From: Bacteroidales bacterium
Lineage (GTDB): Bacteria > Bacteroidota > Bacteroidia > Bacteroidales > F082
DNA length: 17,248 bases
Direction: 5' to 3'
NCBI GenBank assembly: GCA_017428285.1
Contig: JAFRRE010000194.1
Span: 1 to 17,248, forward strand
The notes below the pieces were generated by a model. The model was not told the DNA's origin and made no database searches. It saw nothing but the letters and a program-made list of their open reading frames with translations. Numbering within the stretch: position 1 is the first letter of the stretch; the number at the start of each line of letters is the position of its first letter. Positions 8,026 through 14,376 of the stretch are shown in pieces. The position numbers were made by a program, and so were the translations under genes.

Positions 8026-8057
8026 CAATTTTTTCTTTTTTCGAAAAAAAATCAAAA

Positions 8058-8073
8058 ATATCGCTTGCGATAT
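8058..8073. promoter_or_regulatory. palindromic operator candidate for the OhrR-like regulator
   Basis: ATATCGC-TT-GCGATAT has perfect 7-base arms, the size and symmetry expected for a MarR-family dimer site. It covers the -33 TTG (8065-8067) of the regulator's own promoter and lies upstream of the divergent nitroreductase promoter. A further half-site, CGATATAAA, is repeated at 8068-8076 and 8103-8111. Binding by the neighbouring OhrR-like protein is inferred. Confidence 0.7.
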
Positions 8074-8093
8074 AAAAATAATGTGTACTTTTG
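8065..8093 (+). promoter_or_regulatory. promoter of the OhrR-like gene
   Basis: TTG at 8065-8067 and TACTTTTG at 8086-8093 are separated by 18 bases, close to the Bacteroidota TTTG-N19-21-TAnnTTTG promoter. Transcription would start near 8100, giving a leader of about 20 bases before the ATG at 8120. The -33 element lies in the palindrome, consistent with autorepression. Confidence 0.72.
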
Positions 8094-8119
8094 CATCGTG
8101 AACGATATAAATTTGTGTG

Positions 8120-8581
8120 ATGGAATACGAACAACTCAAATTGGACAATCAACTTTGCTTCCGGCTTTACACGGCGGCGCGACTCACAATCGGGGCTTAT
8201 CATCCTTATCTTGACCCGCTTGGCATCACCTACCCGCAATACCTTGTATTATTAGTGTTGTGGGAGCAGGACAAGCAGCCGGTGAACGACATCGCACACA
8301 AGCTGTTTTTGGAGACCAACACCGTCACACCACTCTTGCAACGCATGGAAAAAGCGGGATTGGTCAAACGCACCAAAGGCAAGGAAGATACCCGCCAGCG
8401 TATTGTCTCGTTGACGAAAAAAGGCATCGAAATGCGCGAGCAGGCCAAACACATCCCCGAATGTCTCAGTGCTGATATCATCAAGAATGAGGGTTCAGTA
8501 GAAGAAATCTCCCAGATGATCCCCACGCTAGACAAACTCATCGAAGGACTTAAACAAACAAACAAACAATTAAACAAATAA
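8120..8581 (+). CDS. OhrR-like MarR-family organic-peroxide sensor
   Basis: A 153-residue MarR-family winged-helix repressor. From the ATG at 8120, Cys13 sits in LDNQLCFRLY, equivalent to the peroxidatic Cys15 of Bacillus subtilis OhrR. Tyr27 and Tyr38 (ITYPQYL) match the two tyrosines that hydrogen-bond it. A second Cys at 115 (HIPECL) is placed like the resolving Cys of two-Cys OhrR proteins. The winged helix covers about 50-100 (TPLLQRMEKAGLVKR, then KEDTRQR wing). A GTG at 8117 would add one Met. Family members release DNA when organic hydroperoxides oxidise the Cys. No Ohr peroxidase gene is adjacent; the neighbours are a nitroreductase, a bacterioferritin-like protein and a glutathione peroxidase, which are likely targets. 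Confidence 0.85.
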   Translation: MEYEQLKLDNQLCFRLYTAARLTIGAYHPYLDPLGITYPQYLVLLVLWEQDKQPVNDIAHKLFLETNTVTPLLQRMEKAGLVKRTKGKEDTRQRIVSLTKKGIEMREQAKHIPECLSADIIKNEGSVEEISQMIPTLDKLIEGLKQTNKQLNK

Positions 8582-8600
8582 ACAACCAACAATTAAACAA
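8565..8600 (+). repeat. 13-base direct repeat at the regulator / bacterioferritin-like junction
   Basis: AACAATTAAACAA occurs at 8565-8577, inside the last codons of the regulator, and again at 8588-8600 just before the next start codon. The whole stretch is A/C-rich and lacks structure. It may serve as an unstructured A-rich leader for initiation of the next gene; this is speculative. Confidence 0.5.
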
Positions 8601-8608
8601 CAAAAATC

Positions 8609-9064
8609 ATGGACAAACAGAAATCAATCAACGCGTTACAGTTTTTCGTAACCAACCTCTCCAATCAGGCTTTCGGCCACAAACTGCAAGGTAAGGTTTT
8701 CGCTGACCAAGGCTTTGAGAAACTCGGTGCCAAATATATGGGCCATCACGATGAGGAAATGGGCTGGGTCGACAAGTTCATCGGTCGCCTCCTCGACCTC
8801 GGCGGTGAGCTGAAGCACGAAATGCGTCCCGAAGGCAAACTCTTTACCGACCCTTGCGAATACATCAAATGCGACCATCAGGTTTCCGTCGATGGCATCG
8901 AACTCCTTCGCAAGTGCATGAATGACCTTTGCGAGGATATCACCACCTTCGACATCATGAAGGAATACCTCAAGGATGAAGAGGAAGACATGTATTGGAG
9001 CGAGACCCAACTCGACCTCATCGAGAAGATTGGCTACCAGAACTGGCTGATGAAGCAAATGTAA
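8609..9064 (+). CDS. bacterioferritin-like protein with atypical metal site
   Basis: A 151-residue four-helix protein. The C-terminal DEEEDMYW and ETQLDLIEKIGYQNWL stretch closely resembles the last helices of bacterioferritin. Helix A shows the SNQAFGH equivalent of the NQYF-H segment, and helix B shows EEMGWVDKFIGRLLDLGG. By eye against E. coli Bfr, Glu50, the possible heme Met51 and Glu124 are kept. The positions of Glu18, His54, Glu94 and His130 appear as Val14, Trp53, Ser and Asp127. A cluster at His46-His47-Asp48-Glu49 could provide other ligands. Four cysteines lie in the second half. It begins 27 bases after the OhrR-like gene in the same direction, so it is probably co-transcribed. 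A role in iron or peroxide protection is likely; standard ferroxidase activity is doubtful. Confidence 0.78.
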   Translation: MDKQKSINALQFFVTNLSNQAFGHKLQGKVFADQGFEKLGAKYMGHHDEEMGWVDKFIGRLLDLGGELKHEMRPEGKLFTDPCEYIKCDHQVSVDGIELLRKCMNDLCEDITTFDIMKEYLKDEEEDMYWSETQLDLIEKIGYQNWLMKQM

Positions 9065-9073
9065 CTTATAGGC

Positions 9074-9142
9074 GGCCCTTCGACAAGCTCAGGGACCTTT
9101 GCTTTTATGAAAGTTAAGGGTGCCTGAGCCTGTCGAAGGCCC
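9074..9142. repeat. TTCGACA...TGTCGAA palindromic intergenic element
   Basis: The left arm at 9074-9093 (GGCCCTTCGACAAGCTCAGG) pairs with the right arm at 9123-9141 (CCTGAGCCTGTCGAAGGCC) apart from one extra C and one A/G change, around a loop of about 29 bases. Elements with this core (CTTCGACAGGCTCAGG) are widely dispersed in bacterial genomes. It sits between the bacterioferritin-like and peroxidase genes and would form a strong RNA hairpin. There is no T run, so it is not a canonical terminator. Confidence 0.85.
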
Positions 9143-9156
9143 CAAAGCAAAAAACA

Positions 9157-9780
9157 ATGAACAAAACCATCACTAGCATAGTGGTCGCTCTGTTTCTCAT
9201 GACGACCGTCTATGCACAAAACACTAAAAAAATGGCTACGATTTATGACTTTAAGGCCCTGAACAACAAGGGCGAAGAAGTGGACATGGCCCAATACAAG
9301 GGCAAGGTCCTCATGATTGTCAACACCGCCTCGAAGTGCGGTTTCACACCCCAATACGATGGCTTGGAAGCCCTCTACAAGAAATACCAAGACCAAGGGT
9401 TGGTCATCCTCGGCTTCCCCTGCGACCAGTTCAAGCACCAAGAGCCTGGCACCGATGAGGAAATCGCTGAATTCTGCCGTCTCAACCATGGCGTCACCTT
9501 CCCGCTGATGAAGAAGATTGATGTCTTCGGCGAGAATGCCCACCCCATCTTCAAGTATCTGACACAGCAAGTACCAACCGAAGAAGTCCACGGTCTGAAA
9601 GACAAGGCTACCATGAAACTTGTCGACGGCTTGAGCAAATCTGAGGGTCGCGAAGAAGGAGGTGTGCGCTGGAACTTCACCAAGTTCCTCATCTCGAAGG
9701 ACGGCAGCGTCATCAAGCGTTTCGCTCCTGTGGCGAAGCCCGAGGACATGGAGGCTGAGATTGAAAACATGCTCAAATAA
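9157..9780 (+). CDS. exported thioredoxin-type glutathione peroxidase
   Basis: A 207-residue thiol peroxidase of the glutathione peroxidase family. The peroxidatic Cys61 lies in NTASKCGFTPQ, Gln91 in GFPCDQF (Asp replaces the usual Asn), and Trp172-Asn173 in VRWNFTKFL, completing the catalytic tetrad. Cys107 in EFCRLNHGVTFP matches the resolving Cys of thioredoxin-dependent members such as yeast Gpx3, so thioredoxin rather than glutathione is the likely reductant. Residues 1-20 form a hydrophobic signal peptide ending VYAQ, which predicts periplasmic location. An internal ATG at 9232 (MATIYDF) is the classic cytoplasmic start, so dual or cytoplasmic localisation is an alternative. The gene follows the TTCGACA element and is closely coupled to the small gene at 9785. 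Confidence 0.9.
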   Translation: MNKTITSIVVALFLMTTVYAQNTKKMATIYDFKALNNKGEEVDMAQYKGKVLMIVNTASKCGFTPQYDGLEALYKKYQDQGLVILGFPCDQFKHQEPGTDEEIAEFCRLNHGVTFPLMKKIDVFGENAHPIFKYLTQQVPTEEVHGLKDKATMKLVDGLSKSEGREEGGVRWNFTKFLISKDGSVIKRFAPVAKPEDMEAEIENMLK

Positions 9781-9784
9781 GACT

Positions 9785-9970
9785 ATGGCACACCCTTGTG
9801 AAAACTGCAAGATTCGCGCGCGCTACGATGCGAAGCCCAAATCACTGATGGGACGCTTTTGGCGCTGGCACATTAACTTTTGTCCAGGCTGGAAGTCCTA
9901 CATCACCTCCGTATCGCCTGAAAAGCAGGCCGAACTGAGAGAAAAATATCAATTCACCAAGTATCAATAA
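9785..9970 (+). CDS. small Cys-containing protein coupled to the peroxidase gene
   Basis: A 61-residue protein starting four bases after the peroxidase stop, so translation is probably coupled. It begins MAHPCENCKIRARYDAKP, with a CxxC at Cys5/Cys8. It then has GRFWRWHINFCPGWKSY, where a third Cys (33) sits in an aromatic, Pro-Gly turn, and a charged C-terminus. It has no signal peptide or obvious membrane segment and is strongly basic in its first half. From memory, similar short proteins with the RFWRWHINFCPGWK core occur in other Bacteroidota as hypothetical proteins; I know of no function. The pairing with a thiol peroxidase and the three cysteines suggest a redox or metal (zinc) role. 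The frame extends back to 9662 but that part lies inside the peroxidase gene. Confidence 0.75.
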   Translation: MAHPCENCKIRARYDAKPKSLMGRFWRWHINFCPGWKSYITSVSPEKQAELREKYQFTKYQ

Positions 9971-9997
9971 AACGATACCTTGACCCTGATGGATCTG

Positions 9998-10041
9998 ACC
10001 GCTGCAAGGGTTTTGTGCCTTTGTGGCGGTTTTGTTGTTTT
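9998..10041 (+). terminator. intrinsic terminator of the peroxide-stress block
   Basis: The arms at 9998-10010 (ACCGCTGCAAGGG) and 10018-10030 (CCTTTGTGGCGGT) pair over 13 positions, including three G-T wobbles, around a 7-base loop. The T-rich tail TTTGTTGTTTT follows. It lies 27 bases after the small gene's stop and closes the unit. Confidence 0.85.
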
Positions 10042-10055
10042 CAAATCGCCAAAAC

Positions 10056-10100
10056 TGGGGATTCCACCGAGTGCAAATTACCCATCAATGGGGATTTCAC
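10056..10100. repeat. 12-base direct repeat in the phosphatase leader region
   Basis: TGGGGATTCCAC (10056-10067) and TGGGGATTTCAC (10089-10100) differ at one base and are offset by 33 bases, about three helical turns, which places them on the same DNA face. They precede a promoter-like TTACTTTG at 10118-10125. They could be activator half-sites; no regulator is assigned. Confidence 0.5.
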
Positions 10101-10179
10101 ACTTTCTGAAACCGTCGTTACTTTGCAGCAGATTTTTGTCATACATTTTAGGATGAGTTTTGAGTTAGTTTTACCATGT

Positions 10180-10212
10180 GCGAGACGGAGCATTCTGTCT
10201 CGCATGTTTTTT
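10180..10212 (+). terminator. terminator hairpin (possible attenuator) ahead of the phosphatase
   Basis: GCGAGACGGA (10180-10189) and TCTGTCTCGC (10194-10203) pair over 10 positions with one G-T wobble around the tetraloop GCAT. ATG and six T follow, to 10212. The preceding unit is already closed by the terminator at 9998-10041, so this hairpin ends either a short transcript begun near 10130 or read-through. Confidence 0.75.
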
Positions 10213-10213
10213 G

Positions 10214-10221
10214 TACCTTTG
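10214..10221 (+). promoter_or_regulatory. -7 box of the phosphatase gene
   Basis: TACCTTTG matches TAnnTTTG exactly and lies 17 bases before the ATG at 10239. It overlaps the end of the terminator T run. The -33 position falls in the hairpin and shows no clear TTG. Confidence 0.5.
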
Positions 10222-10238
10222 CAGACAAACTTACACCC

Positions 10239-11507
10239 ATGTTCAAAGCATCTAAAGTCCTCTTATTCTTTCTTTTGCTGGGCATATCGCTAGCGAGCAT
10301 TGCCCAATCTGATCATCCTAATGGTTTCCGAAAACGATACACACTGAAACAAGTCGTGGTACTGAGCCGACACAACATCCGCTCACCCCTATCGGGAAGG
10401 CACTCCACAATGCAACGCATCACGCCTCACGAATGGTATCAATGGTCGTCGGCTCCCAGTGAACTGTCGCTGCGTGGCGGCGCGTTAGAGACCATGATGG
10501 GACAGTATTTTCGCAAATGGCTTGTCAGCGAAGGACTGATGCGGGACAACGAGATCCCCACCGAGGGCACTATGCGCTTCTATGCCAACTCTTTGCAGCG
10601 TACCATCGCCACAGCACAATATTTCTCCTCGGGGATGCTGCCCGTGGCCAACATCCGCATTGAGCACCATTTGGAAGTCGGCAAGATGGATTCCATTTTC
10701 GCCCCACAAATCACCGATGACAGCGAAACTTTCAAAGCCCTTGCCCAACAGCAGATTACCGCGATGGGAGGCGAAAAAGGCATGGTCGGCATTGGAGAGA
10801 AAATGAAGGACAACTACAAGGTGCTGGAGCAGGTGCTCGACATGGAGCAAAGCAGAGCCTGCCTTGAAGGCGACACTTGCCACTTCCGCACTGATGACGC
10901 GCACGTCTATCTCATCAAATACCGCGAGCCTGGCATGGGTGGCTCAATGCGGCTCGCCTGTCAGGCTGCCGATGCACTTATCCTGCAATATTACGAAGAA
11001 CCCGATGCCGTGAAGGCTGCCTTTGGCGACACCTTGCGTTGGGAGGATTGGGAAAGCATCTCAGCCATCAAGGATTGGTATGGTGATGTGTTGTTCACCG
11101 CACCTGTAGTGGCTCGTCAGGTAGCCCGACCACTTTTGCGGACAATACTCGAAGAACTGGAGACCGAAGGCCGACATTTCACTTTCCTCTGCGGCCACGA
11201 CTCCAACATCAGCAGTGTGTTGGCTGCGTTGGATGCGGAGGACTACAGCTTGCCGAATACCATCGAAAAGAAGACACCCATAGGTTCCAAACTTGTCATC
11301 GAGAAATGGGAAGATACTGAGGGACAAGTTTTTGCTGCACTCAACCTCGTATACCAAAGCACCGAACAATTGCGCAACATGGCCTTGTTGGATTTGGAAA
11401 ATCCCCCCATGGTGTTCCCTATTCGACTCAAAGGCTTGAATGCCAATGCCGATGGGCTTTATCCTTACGAAGATGTCTTGGACAGAATAGATTCTGCCAT
11501 CCAATAA
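10239..11507 (+). CDS. secreted histidine acid phosphatase (phytase/MINPP-like)
   Basis: A 422-residue protein of histidine phosphatase branch 2. A signal peptide covers residues 1-22 (VLLFFLLLGISLASIAQ). The catalytic motif R-H-x-x-R-x-P appears as RHNIRSP (44-50), with His45 the phosphorylated nucleophile; Asn in the third place is seen in Bacteroidota members. The proton-donor motif HD appears at 320-321 (CGHDSNISS). Together these support hydrolysis of phosphomonoesters, perhaps inositol phosphates as in Bacteroides MINPP, in the periplasm or on the surface; substrate is not shown by sequence. I chose 10239 rather than the upstream ATG at 10176 because the latter precedes the terminator hairpin and promoter box and would mask the signal peptide. 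No tight operon partner is visible. Confidence 0.87.
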   Translation: MFKASKVLLFFLLLGISLASIAQSDHPNGFRKRYTLKQVVVLSRHNIRSPLSGRHSTMQRITPHEWYQWSSAPSELSLRGGALETMMGQYFRKWLVSEGLMRDNEIPTEGTMRFYANSLQRTIATAQYFSSGMLPVANIRIEHHLEVGKMDSIFAPQITDDSETFKALAQQQITAMGGEKGMVGIGEKMKDNYKVLEQVLDMEQSRACLEGDTCHFRTDDAHVYLIKYREPGMGGSMRLACQAADALILQYYEEPDAVKAAFGDTLRWEDWESISAIKDWYGDVLFTAPVVARQVARPLLRTILEELETEGRHFTFLCGHDSNISSVLAALDAEDYSLPNTIEKKTPIGSKLVIEKWEDTEGQVFAALNLVYQSTEQLRNMALLDLENPPMVFPIRLKGLNANADGLYPYEDVLDRIDSAIQ

Positions 11508-11631
11508 AAGGTAGGATCATCATCCTCATTAATAATTAGGCATATTCCCCAAAACCCCAATTTTTAGGGATTGGTCTACGAGGACAAAACCAAGAGTTTT
11601 GCAATCGATTTTGAACGAATAGTATCCAACT

Positions 11632-12927
11632 ATGAAACTGAAAACGATTGCAAAATGCGCTGCATTAGCTTTGACATTGTGTGTCAGCTCTTTGCAGGCC
11701 CAAGATTCCATCACGACGAAACCTCGCTTGACCATTGGCGGTTATGGCGAGGCCGTCTACACCCGCAACTTCTATAGCGACAACATGTTCCGCTACTCCT
11801 ATGCCGAGCGTTACCGCGACGCCAAAGGCCACGGTCGCATCGACTTGCCCCATGTGGTCATCAACTTAGGCTACGACTTCGGCAAGGGCTGGAGTATGGG
11901 TTCAGAGATCGAGTTTGAACACGGCGGCAGCGAAGTAGCCATGGAGATTGAGGCCGAAGAGACCGGCGAGTTCGAGCACGAGATTGAACGCGGCGGCGAG
12001 GTGGCTTTGGAACAATTCTGGCTGCAAAAGTCATTCGGCAAGGGCTTCAACATTCGCGTTGGCCACATCATCGTCCCCGTCGGACAGACCAACAACGCCC
12101 ACTTGCCCACTGAGTTCTTCACCTGCTACCGTCCCGAGGGCGAGTTCAACATCCTGCCCTGCACCTGGCACGAAACGGGCATCAGCCTATGGGGCAAGCT
12201 CGGCGACTGGCGCTACGAGGCCATGGTCATCCCCGCTTTGAACTCCAACATGTTCAACAACGCCAACTGGGTGAAGAACGGCTCCGCCTCAGGCTATGAG
12301 TTCCGCGTGGCCAACAACCTGGCCGGTGCCCTGCGCATCGACAATTACAGCATCAAAAACCTGCATCTCGGTGTGAGCGGCTACATCGGCAACACCTTTA
12401 ATAATGACATCGTCACCAACGAGTTCAGCGAGACCAGCCAATATAAAGATGTGAAAGGCACCGTTGTCATCGGAACAGCCGAGTTCGACTACAAAGGCCA
12501 CGGCCTCGTGGTGCGCGGCAACTTCGACTACGGCTACCTCAGCGATGCCAACCTCATCTCATCATGGAACAAGAACCAAAACCACCAGAGTTTCTCACCC
12601 TATCCGCGCTCCTTGGTTGGAGAGAAAGCCATCGCCTACGGTGGCGAGATTGCCTACGACATCATGCACCCGATGCACAACACCGGCGACCAAAAGCTCT
12701 ACCTCTTTGGCCGCTACGATTACTACGACACCTATATCCCCACCGTCAACGCCCTCACCGACTACCAATGGACCGACCGTCACGTGATGACCCTCGGCGT
12801 GAACTACTACCCCATCAAGCAAGTCGTCATCAAGGCGGAATATGCCAAACGCTTCTTGAAGGAGCAGTACAACGACGAGCCGATGTTCAGCTTAGGGGTA
12901 GCTTATAGTGGGTTTTTCACGAGATAA
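11632..12927 (+). CDS. OprO/OprP-like outer-membrane porin
   Basis: A 431-residue outer-membrane protein with a signal peptide (1-23, ending SLQAQ). It begins its barrel with RLTIGGYGEAVYTRNF and continues in alternating strands (VINLGYDFGKGWSMGSEIEFEH, FNIRVGHIIVPVGQTN, YLFGRYDYYD, HVMTLGVNYYPIKQVVIKAEYAKRF) to a late aromatic end (VAYSGFFTR). This is the general build of phosphate-selective porin O/P-type proteins of Bacteroidota. A long acidic loop rich in Glu (about 105-125) could bind cations. It precedes an imelysin and a di-heme oxidoreductase in the same direction, so it may admit or bind the substrate of that system, probably iron, rather than phosphate. Codons end strongly in C (AAC, GAC, TTC, TAC), suggesting high expression. 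Confidence 0.83.
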   Translation: MKLKTIAKCAALALTLCVSSLQAQDSITTKPRLTIGGYGEAVYTRNFYSDNMFRYSYAERYRDAKGHGRIDLPHVVINLGYDFGKGWSMGSEIEFEHGGSEVAMEIEAEETGEFEHEIERGGEVALEQFWLQKSFGKGFNIRVGHIIVPVGQTNNAHLPTEFFTCYRPEGEFNILPCTWHETGISLWGKLGDWRYEAMVIPALNSNMFNNANWVKNGSASGYEFRVANNLAGALRIDNYSIKNLHLGVSGYIGNTFNNDIVTNEFSETSQYKDVKGTVVIGTAEFDYKGHGLVVRGNFDYGYLSDANLISSWNKNQNHQSFSPYPRSLVGEKAIAYGGEIAYDIMHPMHNTGDQKLYLFGRYDYYDTYIPTVNALTDYQWTDRHVMTLGVNYYPIKQVVIKAEYAKRFLKEQYNDEPMFSLGVAYSGFFTR

Positions 12928-12928
12928 G

Positions 12929-13027
12929 GACACGCTTCGCGTCACTGCGAGGAACGAAGCAGTCCAGACTTAAAGCTTTCACACTAGATTGCTTCGTCGT
13001 TCCTCCTCGCAATGACGCAAAGCGACG
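12929..13027. repeat. complete palindromic GCGTCAYTGCGAGG element
   Basis: The left arm (CGCTTCGCGTCACTGCGAGG, then AACGAAGCAGTCCAG) and the inverted right arm (CTAGATTGCTTCGTCGTTCC, then TCCTCGCAATGACGCAAAGCG) flank a loop of about 15 bases. The right arm carries a few extra bases. It starts one base after the porin stop codon. Related elements (TCATTGCGAGG and GAAGCAATC cores) are dispersed in many bacterial genomes, like non-autonomous palindromic repeats. Confidence 0.88.
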
Positions 13028-13064
13028 CAAATGACAAACAATAAAACTTTTAAACTATAACCAA

Positions 13065-14237
13065 ATGAAGAAATTATTCAAATCCGCAGCCATAGTCGCT
13101 GCATCCCTCCTGCTCGCAGTGAACTTCAGCTCCTGCAACAAAGATCCTCAAACCAACACCGAGGAAGCCAACAAGGCCCAAAAAGAGGCCATTGTAAAAC
13201 AGTACCTCAACCACACGGTGTATCCCACCTATGCCAACTTGGCTGAGAAAACCGAAAAGCTAGTTGAAAACTTGGAGGCTTTGAAGACCAACAAGACCCA
13301 AGCCAACGTGAATGCCGCCACGGTCACCTTCCTCGAAGCCCGTAAGTGGTGGGAAATGAGCGAGGCCTTCCTCTTTGGCGCCGCCTCCGACTTCGGCATC
13401 GACCCACACATCGACTCGTGGCCGCTCGATGAAGACGCCTTCAATAACCTGATGGCCAGCCCCAACATGATTGCCGCCCTCGCCACCGATGAAGACGGTA
13501 TGGTAGCTGGCGAGCAACTCGGCAACGCCCTACTCGGCTTCCATGGCATCGAGTTCATACTTTTCCGTGAGGGTCAACCCCGCGATGTGAACGAAATCAC
13601 CGATGACATGATGACCTACATCGTGGCCGTGTCGCGCGACTTGCGTAACCGCTGCTTCCAACTCGAAGTGAGCTGGAATGCCAATGCCCCTCAAGCCCAC
13701 AAAGACCTGATGGAAGAACTTGAGTTCAACACCACCGTCAACGGAGGCGACAACACTTATGGCGAGAATATGACCCAAGCAGGTCAAGCCGGTAGCACCT
13801 TCGCCACCTTCACCAATGCCCTCGAAGCCATCGCCGACGGCTGCATCGACATCGCCGACGAAGTGGGCACCTCCAAGATCGGCAAATGCCACACGGGTGA
13901 AGACGTAACCTACGTGGAGTCACCCTACAGTCAGAAGTCCATCACCGATTTCTACGACAACATCACCAGCATCAAGAACGCCTACATGGGCGGCATGGAA
14001 AGCCAACGAGACGAAGCCCTTTCGCTGCACACTTATATCAAGGACAACAACAAGGAGCTTGACACGAAGGCCATGAATGCCATCGAAAATGCCATGACGA
14101 AGATCCAAGCCATGAAGGCGCCTTTCGTGCAGTTCTATGCCGACGCCAGCGCTGGCGAGGCCATGGAGGCCTGCCAAGACCTCTCCGATGTGATGGCCGA
14201 GGTGAAGGCCGAGTTTGGAAAGATTGATAGGAAGTAA
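13065..14237 (+). CDS. imelysin-family (M75-like) lipoprotein
   Basis: A 390-residue lipoprotein: the signal ends FSSC with Cys24. The helical imelysin domain shows FLEARKWWEMSEAFLFG (about 90-107), then DSWPLD. The family motif G-x-H-x-x-E appears as GFHGIEF (Gly158, His160, Glu163). Length fits a full two-bundle imelysin. The family includes EfeO-like and IrpA iron-regulated proteins; peptidase activity was reported for the Pseudomonas insulin-cleaving member but is doubtful generally. The motif His and Glu could bind metal. In Proteobacteria imelysins adjoin DUF1111 di-heme proteins, as here with the next gene, so an envelope iron-acquisition role is the best inference. It is separated from both neighbours by palindromic elements but is in the same direction and has the same C-ending codon bias. 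Confidence 0.9.
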   Translation: MKKLFKSAAIVAASLLLAVNFSSCNKDPQTNTEEANKAQKEAIVKQYLNHTVYPTYANLAEKTEKLVENLEALKTNKTQANVNAATVTFLEARKWWEMSEAFLFGAASDFGIDPHIDSWPLDEDAFNNLMASPNMIAALATDEDGMVAGEQLGNALLGFHGIEFILFREGQPRDVNEITDDMMTYIVAVSRDLRNRCFQLEVSWNANAPQAHKDLMEELEFNTTVNGGDNTYGENMTQAGQAGSTFATFTNALEAIADGCIDIADEVGTSKIGKCHTGEDVTYVESPYSQKSITDFYDNITSIKNAYMGGMESQRDEALSLHTYIKDNNKELDTKAMNAIENAMTKIQAMKAPFVQFYADASAGEAMEACQDLSDVMAEVKAEFGKIDRK

Positions 14238-14244
14238 TTCTAGG

Positions 14245-14339
14245 CTCGCTTCGCGTCATTGCGAGGCACGAAGCAATCCAGAAAACCAACTTAATCCCTG
14301 GATTGCTTCGTCGTTCCTCCTCGCAATGACGACAAGCGG
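14245..14339. repeat. second complete GCGTCATTGCGAGG palindromic element
   Basis: The left arm CGCTTCGCGTCATTGCGAGG continues CACGAAGCAATCCAG. The right arm CTGGATTGCTTCGTCGTTCC continues TCCTCGCAATGACGACAAGCG. The loop is about 18 bases. It starts eight bases after the imelysin stop and shares arms with the element at 12929. The transcript would fold into a long hairpin between two genes of the putative unit. Confidence 0.88.
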
Positions 14340-14376
14340 TCAATAAAACAGAACAATAACACAAAACCCAAATATC

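Noticed and set aside
9034..9810. A 258-codon minus-strand frame opposite the peroxidase
   Set aside because: It runs through the TTCGACA repeat and opposite an unmistakable glutathione peroxidase; there is no domain, promoter or start context.
10176..10238. Upstream ATG at 10176 as the phosphatase start
   Set aside because: It precedes the terminator stem and the promoter box and would put 21 residues before a well-formed signal peptide; 10239 is better.
10015..10293. A 92-codon frame ahead of and overlapping the phosphatase
   Set aside because: It starts inside a terminator, crosses a second terminator and a promoter box, and overlaps the signal peptide in another frame. The translation has no domain.
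12929..14339. Two long repeats considered as a CRISPR array or an insertion sequence
   Set aside because: The copies are 1.3 kb apart with genes between them, lack regular spacers, and encode no transposase. They are dispersed palindromes.
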